In this document: one piece after another, positions 33,587 to 41,856 of the stretch
Layout of the letters: each line of letters starts with the position of its first letter
How positions within the stretch are numbered: the first letter of the stretch is position 1
NCBI GenBank assembly: GCA_001889965.1
Contig: MOEI01000013.1
Coordinates: forward strand, 13,657 to 62,095
Direction of reading: 5' to 3'
Length of the DNA: 48,439 nucleotides
Source of the DNA: a bacterium CG10_46_32
GTDB lineage: Bacteria; Patescibacteriota; Patescibacteriia; UBA2169
The notes under the pieces: model-generated
What the model was told of the DNA's origin: nothing
The model's input: only the letters and a program-made list of their open reading frames with translations
The model's database searches: none
Program-made: the position numbers and the translations under genes

Positions 33587-34561
33587 ATGAAAAACCTTAT
33601 CTTCTCCGGCATCCAGCCAACCGGCTCCTTGCACTTAGGGAATTACCTTGGCGCCATCAAGCAGTGGACAAAACTGCAACATGAGCATGAATCCATATTC
33701 TGCATTGTGGACTACCATGCAATCACCGTTGCATATGATCCTAAAAAACTGCCAGGGCGCATCAGCGATGTGGCGCTTGACCTTTTGGCCTGCGGCATTG
33801 ATCCATCCAAGTCAACCTTGTTTGTGCAGTCACAAGTGCCGGAACACACGGAGCTTGGTTGGATTTTTAATACCCTCACTCCCATTGCCGAGCTGGAACG
33901 CATGACACAGTATAAGGATAAATCAAAACAACATAAAGAAAACATTAATGCCGGATTGTTCACTTATCCTGTTTTGCAGGCCGCGGATGTTTTGCTCTAC
34001 AAAGCGAATTTAATTCCAGTCGGCGAAGATCAGGTTCAGCATGTGGAATTAATGCGTGTGATTGCTAAAAAATTCAACAAAACATTCGGCAAGCTGTTCC
34101 CCGAGCCAAAACCGCTGTTGACCGAACAAGCGCGTGTGATGTCCTTGGCTGACCCAGCCAAAAAAATGAGTAAGTCACTCGGCGAAAAGCACTACATAGC
34201 ACTTGCGGATTCCGATGAGGTGATAAAAAAGAAAGTCCGCTCCGCGGTTACCGCAACGAGCCACGGCGATACATCTCCGGGCGTGGAAAACCTATTTGCA
34301 ATTCTAGAGGCTTTGGGCGGCGAGGCTTTAGTAAAAGAATTAAAGGCCCAACATAAGAAAGGTTCACTCCAATACAGTGAACTGAAAGACGTAGTGGCGA
34401 ACACCATTATTTCACACCTCTCCCCCATCCGCGAGCGCAGAGCTGAACTGGAAAAAGAGCGCGAACGCGTGGGAGAAATTTTGATTGAAGGCGCCAAGAC
34501 TGCGCAAAAAATCGCCCGCGATACTATGGAAGAAGTGCGGAAAAAAATAGGGGTGCGATAA
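33587..34561 (+). CDS. trpS: Tryptophan--tRNA ligase (TrpRS)
   Basis: 324 aa, the usual length for bacterial TrpRS. It charges tRNA-Trp with tryptophan and ATP. The class I signature HIGH appears as PTGSLHLGNYLGAI (residues 10-23), and KMSKS as AKKMSKSLGEKH near residue 193. Other conserved stretches include FCIVDYHAIT, YPVLQAADVLLYKANLIPVGEDQVQHVEL and AVTATSHGDTSPGVENLF. No Shine-Dalgarno is visible before ATG 33587; a TATACT lies about 22 nt upstream. A repeat-filled gap of about 105 bp separates it from the convergent phosphohexomutase. Confidence 0.97.
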   Translation: MKNLIFSGIQPTGSLHLGNYLGAIKQWTKLQHEHESIFCIVDYHAITVAYDPKKLPGRISDVALDLLACGIDPSKSTLFVQSQVPEHTELGWIFNTLTPIAELERMTQYKDKSKQHKENINAGLFTYPVLQAADVLLYKANLIPVGEDQVQHVELMRVIAKKFNKTFGKLFPEPKPLLTEQARVMSLADPAKKMSKSLGEKHYIALADSDEVIKKKVRSAVTATSHGDTSPGVENLFAILEALGGEALVKELKAQHKKGSLQYSELKDVVANTIISHLSPIRERRAELEKERERVGEILIEGAKTAQKIARDTMEEVRKKIGVR

Positions 34562-34564
34562 CAT

Positions 34565-34676
34565 ATCGTCACCCTGAGCCCATTCGACTACGCTCAGGGC
34601 AGGCTGGAGTCGAAGGGTCTAACGCGAATACCGATTTAGATCTTTCGACTCCGCGAGTACGCTCCGCTCAAGATGA
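34565..34676. repeat. Pair of opposed dispersed palindromic repeats after trpS
   Basis: CGTCACCCTGAGC...GGAGTCGAAGGGTCT and, inverted, AGATCTTTCGACTC...CCGCTCAAGATGACG. The block can fold into a long hairpin between two convergent genes and could terminate both. Its right edge encodes the last residues and stop of the phosphohexomutase. Confidence 0.8.
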
Positions 34677-36008
34677 CGAAACCATCAACGCGAGCAGCTC
34701 ATCCCGTTTCTCTTCCATTAATCCACTATCAATCGCTTCCACATTCAGCCGAACCACTGGTTCGGTATTTGATTTTCGCACGTTCGCGTGCCAGGTCTCT
34801 GTATTCACAGAAATCCCGTCCAATGCCAAAATCTCGCACGTTGCTTGGTATTTCTCGCGGACAGCAGCGAGCACTGCATCTGGATTTTCAACCTCAGCAT
34901 TGATCTGTTCAATCATATGGTATTTTGCACGCAAAGGCGCCACCAACTCATCCAGTGTTTTGCCGTAATGCCCGAGCATCTCTAAAAGCATCAGCGACAT
35001 GCCAACCGCGGTTTCCGCAAAATAAAAATCTGGAAGATAATAGTGCCCGCTCTTTTCCACACCAAACAATGCACCTTGCTGTTCCATTTCTTTTTTAATA
35101 AACACATGTCCCACGCGCGATTGCACGACCGTTCCGCCTGCCTGCTGCACAAAATCACGCATGGCCCAACCGATAAGCGCATCTTGCACAATAATTCCGC
35201 CCCCTTGTTTTTCGATAAGATACCGCGCTAACAATGCACCAAGATAGTCGCTTGGCACGTACGCGCCGGTACTATCAACTACAAAAAATCGGTCAGCATC
35301 CGTATCAAATGCAAATCCAAGGTCCGCCCCAACCTCCTTAACCTTTGCTTCCAAATCATGTCGGTTCTCCTTTTTCATGGGATCTCCACCATGGTTTGGG
35401 AATGTGCCGTCCGGCTCGAAAAATAACTTAACGGTTGTAACTGGAATATCCTTGTACACAATATCGTACGCCACTCCGCCCATGCCATTTGCGGGATCAA
35501 CCACCACAGTAAATCCTTCTGGAATCTTGCTTGTATCCGCAAGCGACAAAACTTTTTTCCGGTACTCATCTATAAAATTGCACTCGTGTACCTTGCCTGC
35601 ACCATTAGCCTCAAAAATATCCATGGATTGTATGGCATCACGGAATGCTTCTCCACTCACCAAGTCCGGCATCTTTTTTACCATCTTGAATCCATTGTAC
35701 TCTGCTGGGTTATGGGACGCAGTTATATTAATACCAGGCAATCCTTTGTCTCCACAAGCAAAGTAGAACATATCGGTTGAAACCTGACCAATATCCAAAA
35801 CATCCACGCCTTGTTTTATAAGACCCGCAATAAGGGCATCATGAAGAGATGGGCCAGATATGCGGCCATCACGGCCAACAATAATTTGTTTTGATTTGCT
35901 AAATTCCGCAAATGCCCGCCCCACGTACTCAGCGACCTCCTCATTCACTTCATTTGGGTACACTCCACGGATATCGTACGCCTTAAAAATTTTCGGATTA
36001 ATCTCCAT
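34668..36008 (-). CDS. Phosphomannomutase/phosphoglucomutase
   Basis: 446 aa, alpha-D-phosphohexomutase superfamily, which interconverts hexose 1- and 6-phosphates for sugar-nucleotide synthesis. Domain signatures in order: FKAYDIRGVYP, the phosphoserine loop INITASHNPAEYNGFKMV, the metal loop FAFDTDADRFFVVD, the sugar loop FGVEKSGHYYLPDFYF and the C-terminal phosphate-binding domain. SGHYY is the substrate loop typical of PMM/PGM enzymes. AAGG precedes the ATG, and the gene starts 6 bp after the stop of the bactofilin-like gene, so they form an operon. The final residues (VSSS) and TGA are read from a palindromic repeat. Confidence 0.94.
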   Translation of the reverse strand: MEINPKIFKAYDIRGVYPNEVNEEVAEYVGRAFAEFSKSKQIIVGRDGRISGPSLHDALIAGLIKQGVDVLDIGQVSTDMFYFACGDKGLPGINITASHNPAEYNGFKMVKKMPDLVSGEAFRDAIQSMDIFEANGAGKVHECNFIDEYRKKVLSLADTSKIPEGFTVVVDPANGMGGVAYDIVYKDIPVTTVKLFFEPDGTFPNHGGDPMKKENRHDLEAKVKEVGADLGFAFDTDADRFFVVDSTGAYVPSDYLGALLARYLIEKQGGGIIVQDALIGWAMRDFVQQAGGTVVQSRVGHVFIKKEMEQQGALFGVEKSGHYYLPDFYFAETAVGMSLMLLEMLGHYGKTLDELVAPLRAKYHMIEQINAEVENPDAVLAAVREKYQATCEILALDGISVNTETWHANVRKSNTEPVVRLNVEAIDSGLMEEKRDELLALMVSSS

Positions 36009-36014
36009 AGTACC

Positions 36015-37013
36015 TTACGATTCAAATTTCTTAAACACCCGAACCTTAAAATTCACCAGCATGCCCAATCCCCAAACTACCGCAACAAACGCCAGCAACC
36101 CTCCAATCCAAGGAATGCCGGTAATAAGCCAGAGCACACATACGCCCAGCGCCATACTGCCAAGGAGTGATGCTTTTTGCGCTTGCTCACGGCCGCGGAT
36201 AGCACCAAATAAATACGTTCCCAAAACAATCCCCACTAAAATTTTGGCGAGGTAGAGGGCAACTACATACCCCACACCGAGCAATATGCCGAGTGGCAGG
36301 CCGATAACCGTAAACATGAGCACAACCGCCACAACAGGAACCGCAATAAGCGCGACCAAACCCCACAGCAAATCCTTGGTCGGATTTTTTATTGATTCAT
36401 GCACAGCCGTGCGCAAAGATGTTGGAACAATATTCACCAGCACTAATCCGACCACCAGCATCCCGAACAGGCCCACGATCCTAAAAAACCATGCCATCGG
36501 AGACTTTTGAACTGATGTTGAAATCTGCGTATGCTTTAGATCGCCACCGATAGCGCCGTTCTGCGTAAATGTACGCGCAGTAATATCCGCGTCTCCATTA
36601 ATAGCGCCGTCCATAATCACTTCTTGCGCGTGTATGCGTACTGATCCACTAATGGAACTGCCGGGCATAATTTCGACAGTCTGTGCCATAATAGCCACAT
36701 TGCCGCCGATGTTCGCATCAATAACAACTCTGCTTCCTGCCAGCCGCACATCTCCAGCCACGTCAGACTGAACGGTTACGGTTCCGCCCGCGGCAATCAC
36801 ATCGTGGCGTACTGGATTATCAATCACTACCACCGGGCCTGCGGCAATGACATCCCGCGCGCCCGTTGCAGGCACATGCACTTCGCCGGTGAATGAAAAA
36901 TAGTCTTTTACCGGCTCCAGAGGCATGGAACCGGCATCATCCTGGGCAAATAAACTAGAGGCGAACGCGAGCATACATACGGCCGCCAGAGAGAAGATAT
37001 AAAGTGGTTTCAT
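36015..37013 (-). CDS. Membrane protein with bactofilin-like beta-helix region
   Basis: 332 aa. A signal peptide (MKPLYIFSLAAVCMLAFASSLFAQDD) precedes a repetitive region (about residues 35-165) of short beta turns such as VIAAGPVVVIDNPVRHDVIAAGGTVTVQSDVAGDVRLAGSRVVIDANIGGNVAIMAQ, the pattern of bactofilin/polymer-forming domains. The C-terminal half carries about four membrane helices (WFFRIVGLFGMLVVGLVLVNI to FVAVVWGLGMLVNF). The beta-helix should face outside. Such proteins are common but uncharacterised; a structural envelope role is likely. It shares an operon with the phosphohexomutase. Confidence 0.75.
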   Translation of the reverse strand: MKPLYIFSLAAVCMLAFASSLFAQDDAGSMPLEPVKDYFSFTGEVHVPATGARDVIAAGPVVVIDNPVRHDVIAAGGTVTVQSDVAGDVRLAGSRVVIDANIGGNVAIMAQTVEIMPGSSISGSVRIHAQEVIMDGAINGDADITARTFTQNGAIGGDLKHTQISTSVQKSPMAWFFRIVGLFGMLVVGLVLVNIVPTSLRTAVHESIKNPTKDLLWGLVALIAVPVVAVVLMFTVIGLPLGILLGVGYVVALYLAKILVGIVLGTYLFGAIRGREQAQKASLLGSMALGVCVLWLITGIPWIGGLLAFVAVVWGLGMLVNFKVRVFKKFES

Positions 37014-37058
37014 ATGGAATTATGGTATCATTTTAGAAGCCTGCATGCAACCAAAAAC

Positions 37059-37087
37059 AGTGACAAAATGATTTAAATATGATACAA
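37059..37087 (+). promoter_or_regulatory. Putative promoter of the 587-aa gene
   Basis: GTGACA, about 17 bp, TACAAA upstream of the ATG at 37147. The leader of about 55 nt includes AGAAGGA as Shine-Dalgarno. Confidence 0.45.
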
Positions 37088-37146
37088 ACGATTCAATAAC
37101 TCGTTACTTTAACAATTGAACGAAACACAAAAAAAAGAAGGATGCC

Positions 37147-38910
37147 ATGGCAAAAAAATGGATTAGGCCAGAGCTCGAAAATGAGCATTCACTCACTGAT
37201 ATTGACGGAAACAACAAGATGCATGTCGCATACTGCGGCACTGCCTCCGACAAAAAAGTCAGAGCGTACTTGCAACAAAGATGGCAGGTCTTTACCACTG
37301 CAGTGATCAAAAAGGAATCCGACAAACAAGCCGTTGCCATCGAAGCAGACAAACCACTCACCGAAAACAACGTACTGCAGTGCGCAGAACATTGGAAAGT
37401 CAAGGTGTTCCCGGTAGTAGTATTTCCAGAAACTACTCCCGACGAGTGTGCTGCTATATTCCGCGAACACGCAGGTAAACAACCCGAACAAGAAAAGCCC
37501 ATCGAGAAAATGCCGCCAAAGGCAGCGGCCGAAGCGGCGCGCGACAGTGCCGATGAACTCGTGGCCGTACATCATCTCTACATTGCGCTTGAGCGCAGAA
37601 TAGAAGGAACAGCCAACACGCTAGAAGAAGCCATTCAAGTAGACCGCATAGATCCAGAAATCGCGCGCAAACTCATCCGGTATCGTGAAAACGTGGGATA
37701 CCTGCGACGCGTGTTCGAAGCAATCATTAGAGCAGGATTGAATGGAGACTTCAGCATTATCGAAGCCTACCAAGGCATTGATCCACCAACCCAGCCACAG
37801 GCGCGATTCGCGATTGACTTCGTTATTGTGGTTGTGGAGATAGTGTTTAGGTCTAACAAAATTCGAGGACATGGCGGCCTGCGCCAACAGTACTCGGACC
37901 TCTCCCACTTCAAGATCGAAGATGTGATTGATATGGGCATGGCAGCCCTATTCGCCAAAAATGTCTGCTGGGGCGAGCATGGCGTGATTGAGGACTGCGA
38001 AACAAAAAGTGCAAAAAACTATGCACTCATGTGCCAACGAATACCAAGCCTACCACCAGTAGAGGAACTCATCGCGCACCACACAAGCCTGTGGCCGCAC
38101 GACTGGGTCTACTGCATCCGCGTGGCAACGCGCCAGCACAACGAAGGGGTTGCCGACGAATTCAGCAGAATGCGCTACCAACTCGGAAGCGGGCCAGATG
38201 AAACCGCGGCAATTAGACGTCGTGAAAGAAGCACGCTCAACCTAGTAGACCTTGAAGGTCTCGGGGTGGAGTCGTGCGAGATAAACGTCTGGCAGACAGA
38301 TTCTAGCGTCATCCTTCGCGTCTGTATCCTCGCCATCGCAGAACAGATTGTACGCGGGCAACAACAAGATGGAAAAACACTCCATCAAGTTTTTGCGGAG
38401 CTTGCTGAACTACTTATGTATCCACCTGACGCGTCCTATAGTATTCAGCACAACTTGCACCGCGGACTACACTTGTTTTCTCATGCGCTTGCAGCCGCAG
38501 CGACTGAGTATCACGTATTTCCACGCGGCTCAATCATCCTTTTCGCCAACGACACCAACGAAAATGAACAAAGTAGCGAACCTGCACACCAGGTTGCTCT
38601 GGACGGCGGCATTGCACTCTCTTTAGGTGGCGGTCCCGAAGAACTACTCCTCATCAGCCACGAACGATTACGTGGCCGTATGCTGGAGCGGCCACGTACA
38701 GTGCAGGAATTCTTGCGCCCAACACTTGGTGCAGACGGAATTCCTAAGGCACACTTCATTCCTTTGACTGTTCGCACCAACGACCGCATGGTCAGGCGCC
38801 GGGCGCTCGTACTCGGTGTTGCAGATGCACATAGTGTACGACAGTTCCTCCAGCCATGGTCCGGCCTACTTACGCATGCCAGACAACTCACCGCACAGGC
38901 AGAACGATAA
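37147..38910 (+). CDS. Large hypothetical protein (587 aa), no recognised domain
   Basis: A strong Shine-Dalgarno (AGAAGGATGCC) supports ATG 37147. I recognise no known domain. Residues 1-115 look like a small alpha/beta unit; 115-270 is helical and Ala/Glu-rich (RDSADELVAVHHLYIALERRIEGTANTLEEA); the C-terminal third has alternating strands and helices (YHVFPRGSIILFAND, VALDGGIALSLGGGPEELLLISHERLRGRM). There is no signal peptide or membrane segment, so it should be cytoplasmic. It is a monocistronic unit with its own promoter and a strong terminator. Homologues would need profile searches to find. Confidence 0.75.
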   Translation: MAKKWIRPELENEHSLTDIDGNNKMHVAYCGTASDKKVRAYLQQRWQVFTTAVIKKESDKQAVAIEADKPLTENNVLQCAEHWKVKVFPVVVFPETTPDECAAIFREHAGKQPEQEKPIEKMPPKAAAEAARDSADELVAVHHLYIALERRIEGTANTLEEAIQVDRIDPEIARKLIRYRENVGYLRRVFEAIIRAGLNGDFSIIEAYQGIDPPTQPQARFAIDFVIVVVEIVFRSNKIRGHGGLRQQYSDLSHFKIEDVIDMGMAALFAKNVCWGEHGVIEDCETKSAKNYALMCQRIPSLPPVEELIAHHTSLWPHDWVYCIRVATRQHNEGVADEFSRMRYQLGSGPDETAAIRRRERSTLNLVDLEGLGVESCEINVWQTDSSVILRVCILAIAEQIVRGQQQDGKTLHQVFAELAELLMYPPDASYSIQHNLHRGLHLFSHALAAAATEYHVFPRGSIILFANDTNENEQSSEPAHQVALDGGIALSLGGGPEELLLISHERLRGRMLERPRTVQEFLRPTLGADGIPKAHFIPLTVRTNDRMVRRRALVLGVADAHSVRQFLQPWSGLLTHARQLTAQAER

Positions 38911-38918
38911 GAGCTACA

Positions 38919-38960
38919 AGGGGCAGTTCGGAAACATTCCTAACTGCCCCTCTTTTTTTT
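38919..38960 (+). terminator. Intrinsic terminator after the 587-aa gene
   Basis: AGGGGCAGTT / AACTGCCCCT with an inner GGAA/TTCC extension, then eight T. The last T residues are also the start of the next -35 box. Confidence 0.92.
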
Positions 38961-38986
38961 GACAAACGCGGCAGGCGCGGTATGAT
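38959..38986 (+). promoter_or_regulatory. Promoter of glyA-folD
   Basis: TTGACA (38959-38964), 16 bp, TATGAT (38981-38986). The leader to ATG 39078 is about 85 nt and holds a 9-codon frame (MVFHLYSML, 39006-39035) preceded by AGGA, a possible leader peptide. A TATAAT near 39041 could serve as a second -10. Confidence 0.7.
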
Positions 38987-39077
38987 AAAAAGACGGATAG
39001 GAATCATGGTTTTTCATCTCTATTCTATGTTATAACTACTATAATCACGCTTCCCTTTTATTGAATAATCTACCCCC

Positions 39078-40364
39078 ATGTCATCACATCTTAAACAATT
39101 TGACCCGGAAGTGGCAGAACAGATTGAAAACGAAGTAAGGCGCCAACGCGAAGGGTTGGAAATGATTGCTTCGGAAAACTTGGTATCCCGCAGCGTACTC
39201 GAAGCCGTGGGAAGCCCACTTACCAACAAGTACTCCGAGGGGTACCCCGGCAAGCGCTACTATGGTGGCAACGAATGTATTGATATCATAGAAAATTTAG
39301 CGCGCGACCGAGGATGCGAACTTTTTGGCGCGGAACACGCCAACGTGCAGCCGCACGCAGGAAGCCAAGCAAACATGGCAGCCTACTTTGCCTTAGCAGA
39401 ACCCGGCGACAAAATCATGGCAATGGATCTGGCCATGGGCGGACACTTAACGCACGGCTCGCCAGTGAACTTCTCGGGCAAGCTTTTTACCATCATCCCC
39501 TACGGCGTGCGGCGCGACACGCACTTGATTGACATGGACGAAGTGCGCTCCATCGCGCTCAAGGAAAAACCGAAAATCCTGCTGGCTGGCTATACTGCCT
39601 ACTCAAGAATTTTAGACTTTGCCGCATTCAAAAAAATCGCAGACGACGTTGGAGCGTATTTGATGGTTGATATGGCGCACTTCGCAGGACTGGTTGCAGG
39701 ACACGCATACCCTTCTCCGTTTCCGTATGCGGACGTGGTCACTACTACTACGCACAAAACGTTACGCGGACCGCGCGGAGCTGCCATCTTTTCCAAAACA
39801 GAAGACCGCCTCGATCCGGACGGAAAAAAGAACCTCGCGCAAAAAATTGACTTCGCAGTGTTCCCGTTTATGCAAGGCGGGCCTTTGGACCATGTGATTG
39901 CGGGAAAGGCGGTAGCCTTTAAAGAAGCGCTGCAGCCTGCGTTCAGCACGTACGCGCACCAAATTATTAAAAACGCAAAAGCGCTTGCAGAATCCCTTAT
40001 CAACAACGGCATTGACCTCGTATCAGGCGGAACCGACAATCACTTAGTATTGCTTGATATAACCAAAACCAACGTAAGCGGCAAAGAAGCAGAGACAGTG
40101 CTGGATTCCGTAGGAATCTATACCAACAAAAATATGATTCCGTATGATCCCCGCAAACCAATGGACCCATCAGGATTAAGAATTGGCACGGCCGCGCTTA
40201 CCACGCGCAATTTTTCAGAAGACGAACTCGCACAAATTGGAGAAATGATTGCGCATGTTCTACATAACCCAAACCAAAAAGATGTGCTCCAGGGAGTGCG
40301 CCAGCGCGTGGCAGACGTAACATCCGCGCATCCGCTCTACGAAGGCTGGGCCTCTATTCAGTAA
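39078..40364 (+). CDS. glyA: Serine hydroxymethyltransferase
   Basis: 428 aa, normal length. A PLP enzyme converting serine and tetrahydrofolate to glycine and 5,10-methylene-tetrahydrofolate. Conserved segments: [56 protein letters not shown], the PLP-lysine region [17 protein letters not shown] (Schiff-base Lys in TTHKT), and [17 protein letters not shown]. It is co-transcribed with folD, 8 bp downstream, so the methylene-THF made here feeds directly into the FolD reactions. Own promoter and possible leader peptide upstream. Confidence 0.98.
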   Translation: MSSHLKQFDPEVAEQIENEVRRQREGLEMIASENLVSRSVLEAVGSPLTNKYSEGYPGKRYYGGNECIDIIENLARDRGCELFGAEHANVQPHAGSQANMAAYFALAEPGDKIMAMDLAMGGHLTHGSPVNFSGKLFTIIPYGVRRDTHLIDMDEVRSIALKEKPKILLAGYTAYSRILDFAAFKKIADDVGAYLMVDMAHFAGLVAGHAYPSPFPYADVVTTTTHKTLRGPRGAAIFSKTEDRLDPDGKKNLAQKIDFAVFPFMQGGPLDHVIAGKAVAFKEALQPAFSTYAHQIIKNAKALAESLINNGIDLVSGGTDNHLVLLDITKTNVSGKEAETVLDSVGIYTNKNMIPYDPRKPMDPSGLRIGTAALTTRNFSEDELAQIGEMIAHVLHNPNQKDVLQGVRQRVADVTSAHPLYEGWASIQ

Positions 40365-40372
40365 ATGGACCT

Positions 40373-41230
40373 ATGCAACACCAGGAGACTAACACAATCT
40401 CAGGCAAAGAGCTTGGAAATCAAATCCAAGTCGAAGTTACGGACCAAATCAAAAAACTCAAGCTTATCCCGGGCTTGGCTGTTGTTTTGATTGGAAATGA
40501 TCCGGCAAGCGAGCGGTATGTGAGCATCAAACAAAAAGCCGCACTCAACGTTGGCATTGTTATCCATGTCTATAGGCTAAACGAAGCGGTAACCGAAGAA
40601 GAAGTACTACAAACTATCGACTGGCTCAATAAGGATAAAGAAGTGCATGCAATACTGATCCAGCTTCCTTTACCTAACCATCTTGATGAGGACAAAATTA
40701 TTGCGGCCATGGACCCCAAAAAAGACGTGGATGGATTTCATCCGGAAAATATCAAAGCATTTCTTGCGGATTCATCACTATTCGCGCCTGGGCTGGTAAT
40801 GGGCATCATCCAGCTGATTGCCGCAACCAACGAACCACTCCCCGGTAAACAAGCGGTGATTGTAGCAAAAAGCGAAGAATTCACCAAAACATTAGAGCAT
40901 GCCTTAGAGCCATTTGAAATAACATCAACTTTGGTGCATCCAGATGCGCCCGAACTTTTAGAAAAAGTGCATACTGCGGATATTATCATTACCGCAGTCG
41001 GTAAACCGCACTGGCTCACCCAAGATATGATACGCGAAGGCGCAATTATTATCGATGTTGGCACCAAGGATGTCTCCGGAAAAATTACCGGCGACGTTGA
41101 TCTGTCTTGTTGGAATACTGCTTCGTGGATTTCCCCGGTTCCTGGAGGTGTTGGGCCCATGACTGTTGCCATGCTGCTTAAACATACCGTTCTCCTTGCA
41201 CGGCTATCTACAGAGCAAAACAAAAACTAA
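40373..41230 (+). CDS. folD: Bifunctional methylene-THF dehydrogenase / methenyl-THF cyclohydrolase
   Basis: 285 aa. It converts methylene-THF to formyl-THF through methenyl-THF. Signatures: LAVVLIGNDPASERYVSIKQKAALNVGI (with the catalytic lysine of the YxSxKxK motif, here YVSIKQK), HAILIQLPLPNHLDEDKIIAAMDPKKDVDGFHPEN and the C-terminal PVPGGVGPMTVAMLLKHT. In the NADP-binding half the usual GRSxxVGxP stretch is replaced by VIVAKSEEFTKTLEHAL, so the cofactor loop is divergent; this does not abolish recognition but may alter specificity. Follows glyA by 8 bp. Confidence 0.95.
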   Translation: MQHQETNTISGKELGNQIQVEVTDQIKKLKLIPGLAVVLIGNDPASERYVSIKQKAALNVGIVIHVYRLNEAVTEEEVLQTIDWLNKDKEVHAILIQLPLPNHLDEDKIIAAMDPKKDVDGFHPENIKAFLADSSLFAPGLVMGIIQLIAATNEPLPGKQAVIVAKSEEFTKTLEHALEPFEITSTLVHPDAPELLEKVHTADIIITAVGKPHWLTQDMIREGAIIIDVGTKDVSGKITGDVDLSCWNTASWISPVPGGVGPMTVAMLLKHTVLLARLSTEQNKN

Positions 41231-41259
41231 TTGACCCGCATATTTTTCCATGATATACT
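41231..41259 (+). promoter_or_regulatory. Promoter of the orphan ncRNA at 41266
   Basis: TTGACC (41231-41236), exactly 17 bp, TATACT (41254-41259), immediately after the folD stop. No open reading frame of note follows before tRNA-Cys. Confidence 0.8.
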
Positions 41260-41265
41260 TTCTTG

Positions 41266-41530
41266 GGTCTTTTCGCGCAATAGGGTGAATACTATATATT
41301 TATTCGCCGCTCGCGCAAAAAGATTTGTTCTTTCTTTTTTATTGGCGACGTAAGGCGAGTGAAATAAAAATACTTTTCATTTCCAAGCTTGAGGAGCCAA
41401 CACACAGGGTTAAATACCTTGTATCTTGTGGAATACAGTGCTGTGGAGACTATCAGGTAAAAATGCCGATACCTTCAAAGTAACGATTCCCAGACAAAAT
41501 ATCCCGCCCAATCGGCGGGGTATTTTGTTA
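41266..41530 (+). ncRNA. Orphan structured ncRNA, about 265 nt, with own promoter and terminator
   Basis: The 360-bp gap between folD and the tRNA-Cys element holds no protein gene. After the promoter, a long hairpin pairs TCTTTT-GCGC (41268-41278) with GCGC-AAAAAGA (41313-41323) around GGTGAATA / TATTCGCC. Then CCAAC-ACAGGG pairs with CCTTGT-GTGG (about 41397-41430); GGAAT and ATTCC enclose ACAG/CTGT and AGGTA/TACCT hairpins (about 41431-41490). The end is a terminator, CAAAATA-CCCGCC / GGCGGG-TATTTTG (41495-41527). I compared it by eye with RNase P, tmRNA, 6S and SRP signatures and found no match. Confidence 0.65.
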
Positions 41531-41593
41531 TGACTGGATTTTTTTTACTAAATAGCATATAGTCTGTATGTACATATAAAAAAATATTCTTAC

Positions 41594-41730
41594 AATTTTT
41601 TTCTTGGGCCGACCGACCCGCCATGTCGGCGGGAAGGAAGGTTAAGAAAAAAATTGAGAGGAGTAAACGGACGGAAGCCGAAACAGGCTCGCGCAGCGAG
41701 CATGTGGAGGCTTGAGTCCGTTTACGACGA
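41594..41730 (+). ncRNA. tRNA-linked structured RNA element, copy B (before tRNA-Cys)
   Basis: P1 AATTTTTTTCTT (41594-41605) / AAGAAAAAAATT (41644-41655), capped by GGGCCGA...AAGGTT with an inner CCCGCC/GGCGGG hairpin flanked by tandem GA/AA mismatches. Linker GAGAGGAG (41656-41663). P2 GTAAACGGAC (41663-41672) / GTCCGTTTAC (41716-41725), uninterrupted. P3 is AAGCC-GAA-ACA-g-GCTCGC ... GCGAGC-a-TGT-GGA-GGCTT (41675-41713). GACGA then leads directly into the tRNA at 41731. TATAGT at 41558-41563 may be its -10. Confidence 0.82.
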
Positions 41731-41804
41731 GGCCACGTGGCCGAGTGGTTAGGCAAGGGTCTGCAAAACCCTTTACAGCGGTTCAATTCCGCTCGTGGCC
41801 TCCA
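41731..41804 (+). tRNA. tRNA-Cys (GCA)
   Basis: 74 nt: acceptor GGCCACG / CGTGGCC, D-arm GGCCGAGTGGTTAGGC, anticodon stem AGGGT / ACCCT with loop CTGCAAA (anticodon GCA), T-arm GCGGTTCAATTCCGC, encoded CCA (41802-41804). An intrinsic terminator follows within a few bases. Confidence 0.96.
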
Positions 41805-41805
41805 A

Positions 41806-41838
41806 ACAAAAACCGACTACGTAGTAGTCGGTTTTTGT
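41806..41838 (+). terminator. Terminator of the tRNA-Cys transcript
   Basis: A 15-bp stem ACAAAAACCGACTAC / GTAGTCGGTTTTTGT with a 3-nt loop; T-rich on both strands, so it may also stop the convergent 3D-domain gene. Confidence 0.88.
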
Positions 41839-41856
41839 GTACACACTATATGTTCA

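Noticed and set aside
41266-41530. RNase P RNA, tmRNA, 6S RNA or c-di-GMP riboswitch
   Set aside because: The CACAGGG...AAA...CC stretch resembles part of a c-di-GMP-I aptamer, but the rest of the core is absent; signatures of the other RNAs are also missing.
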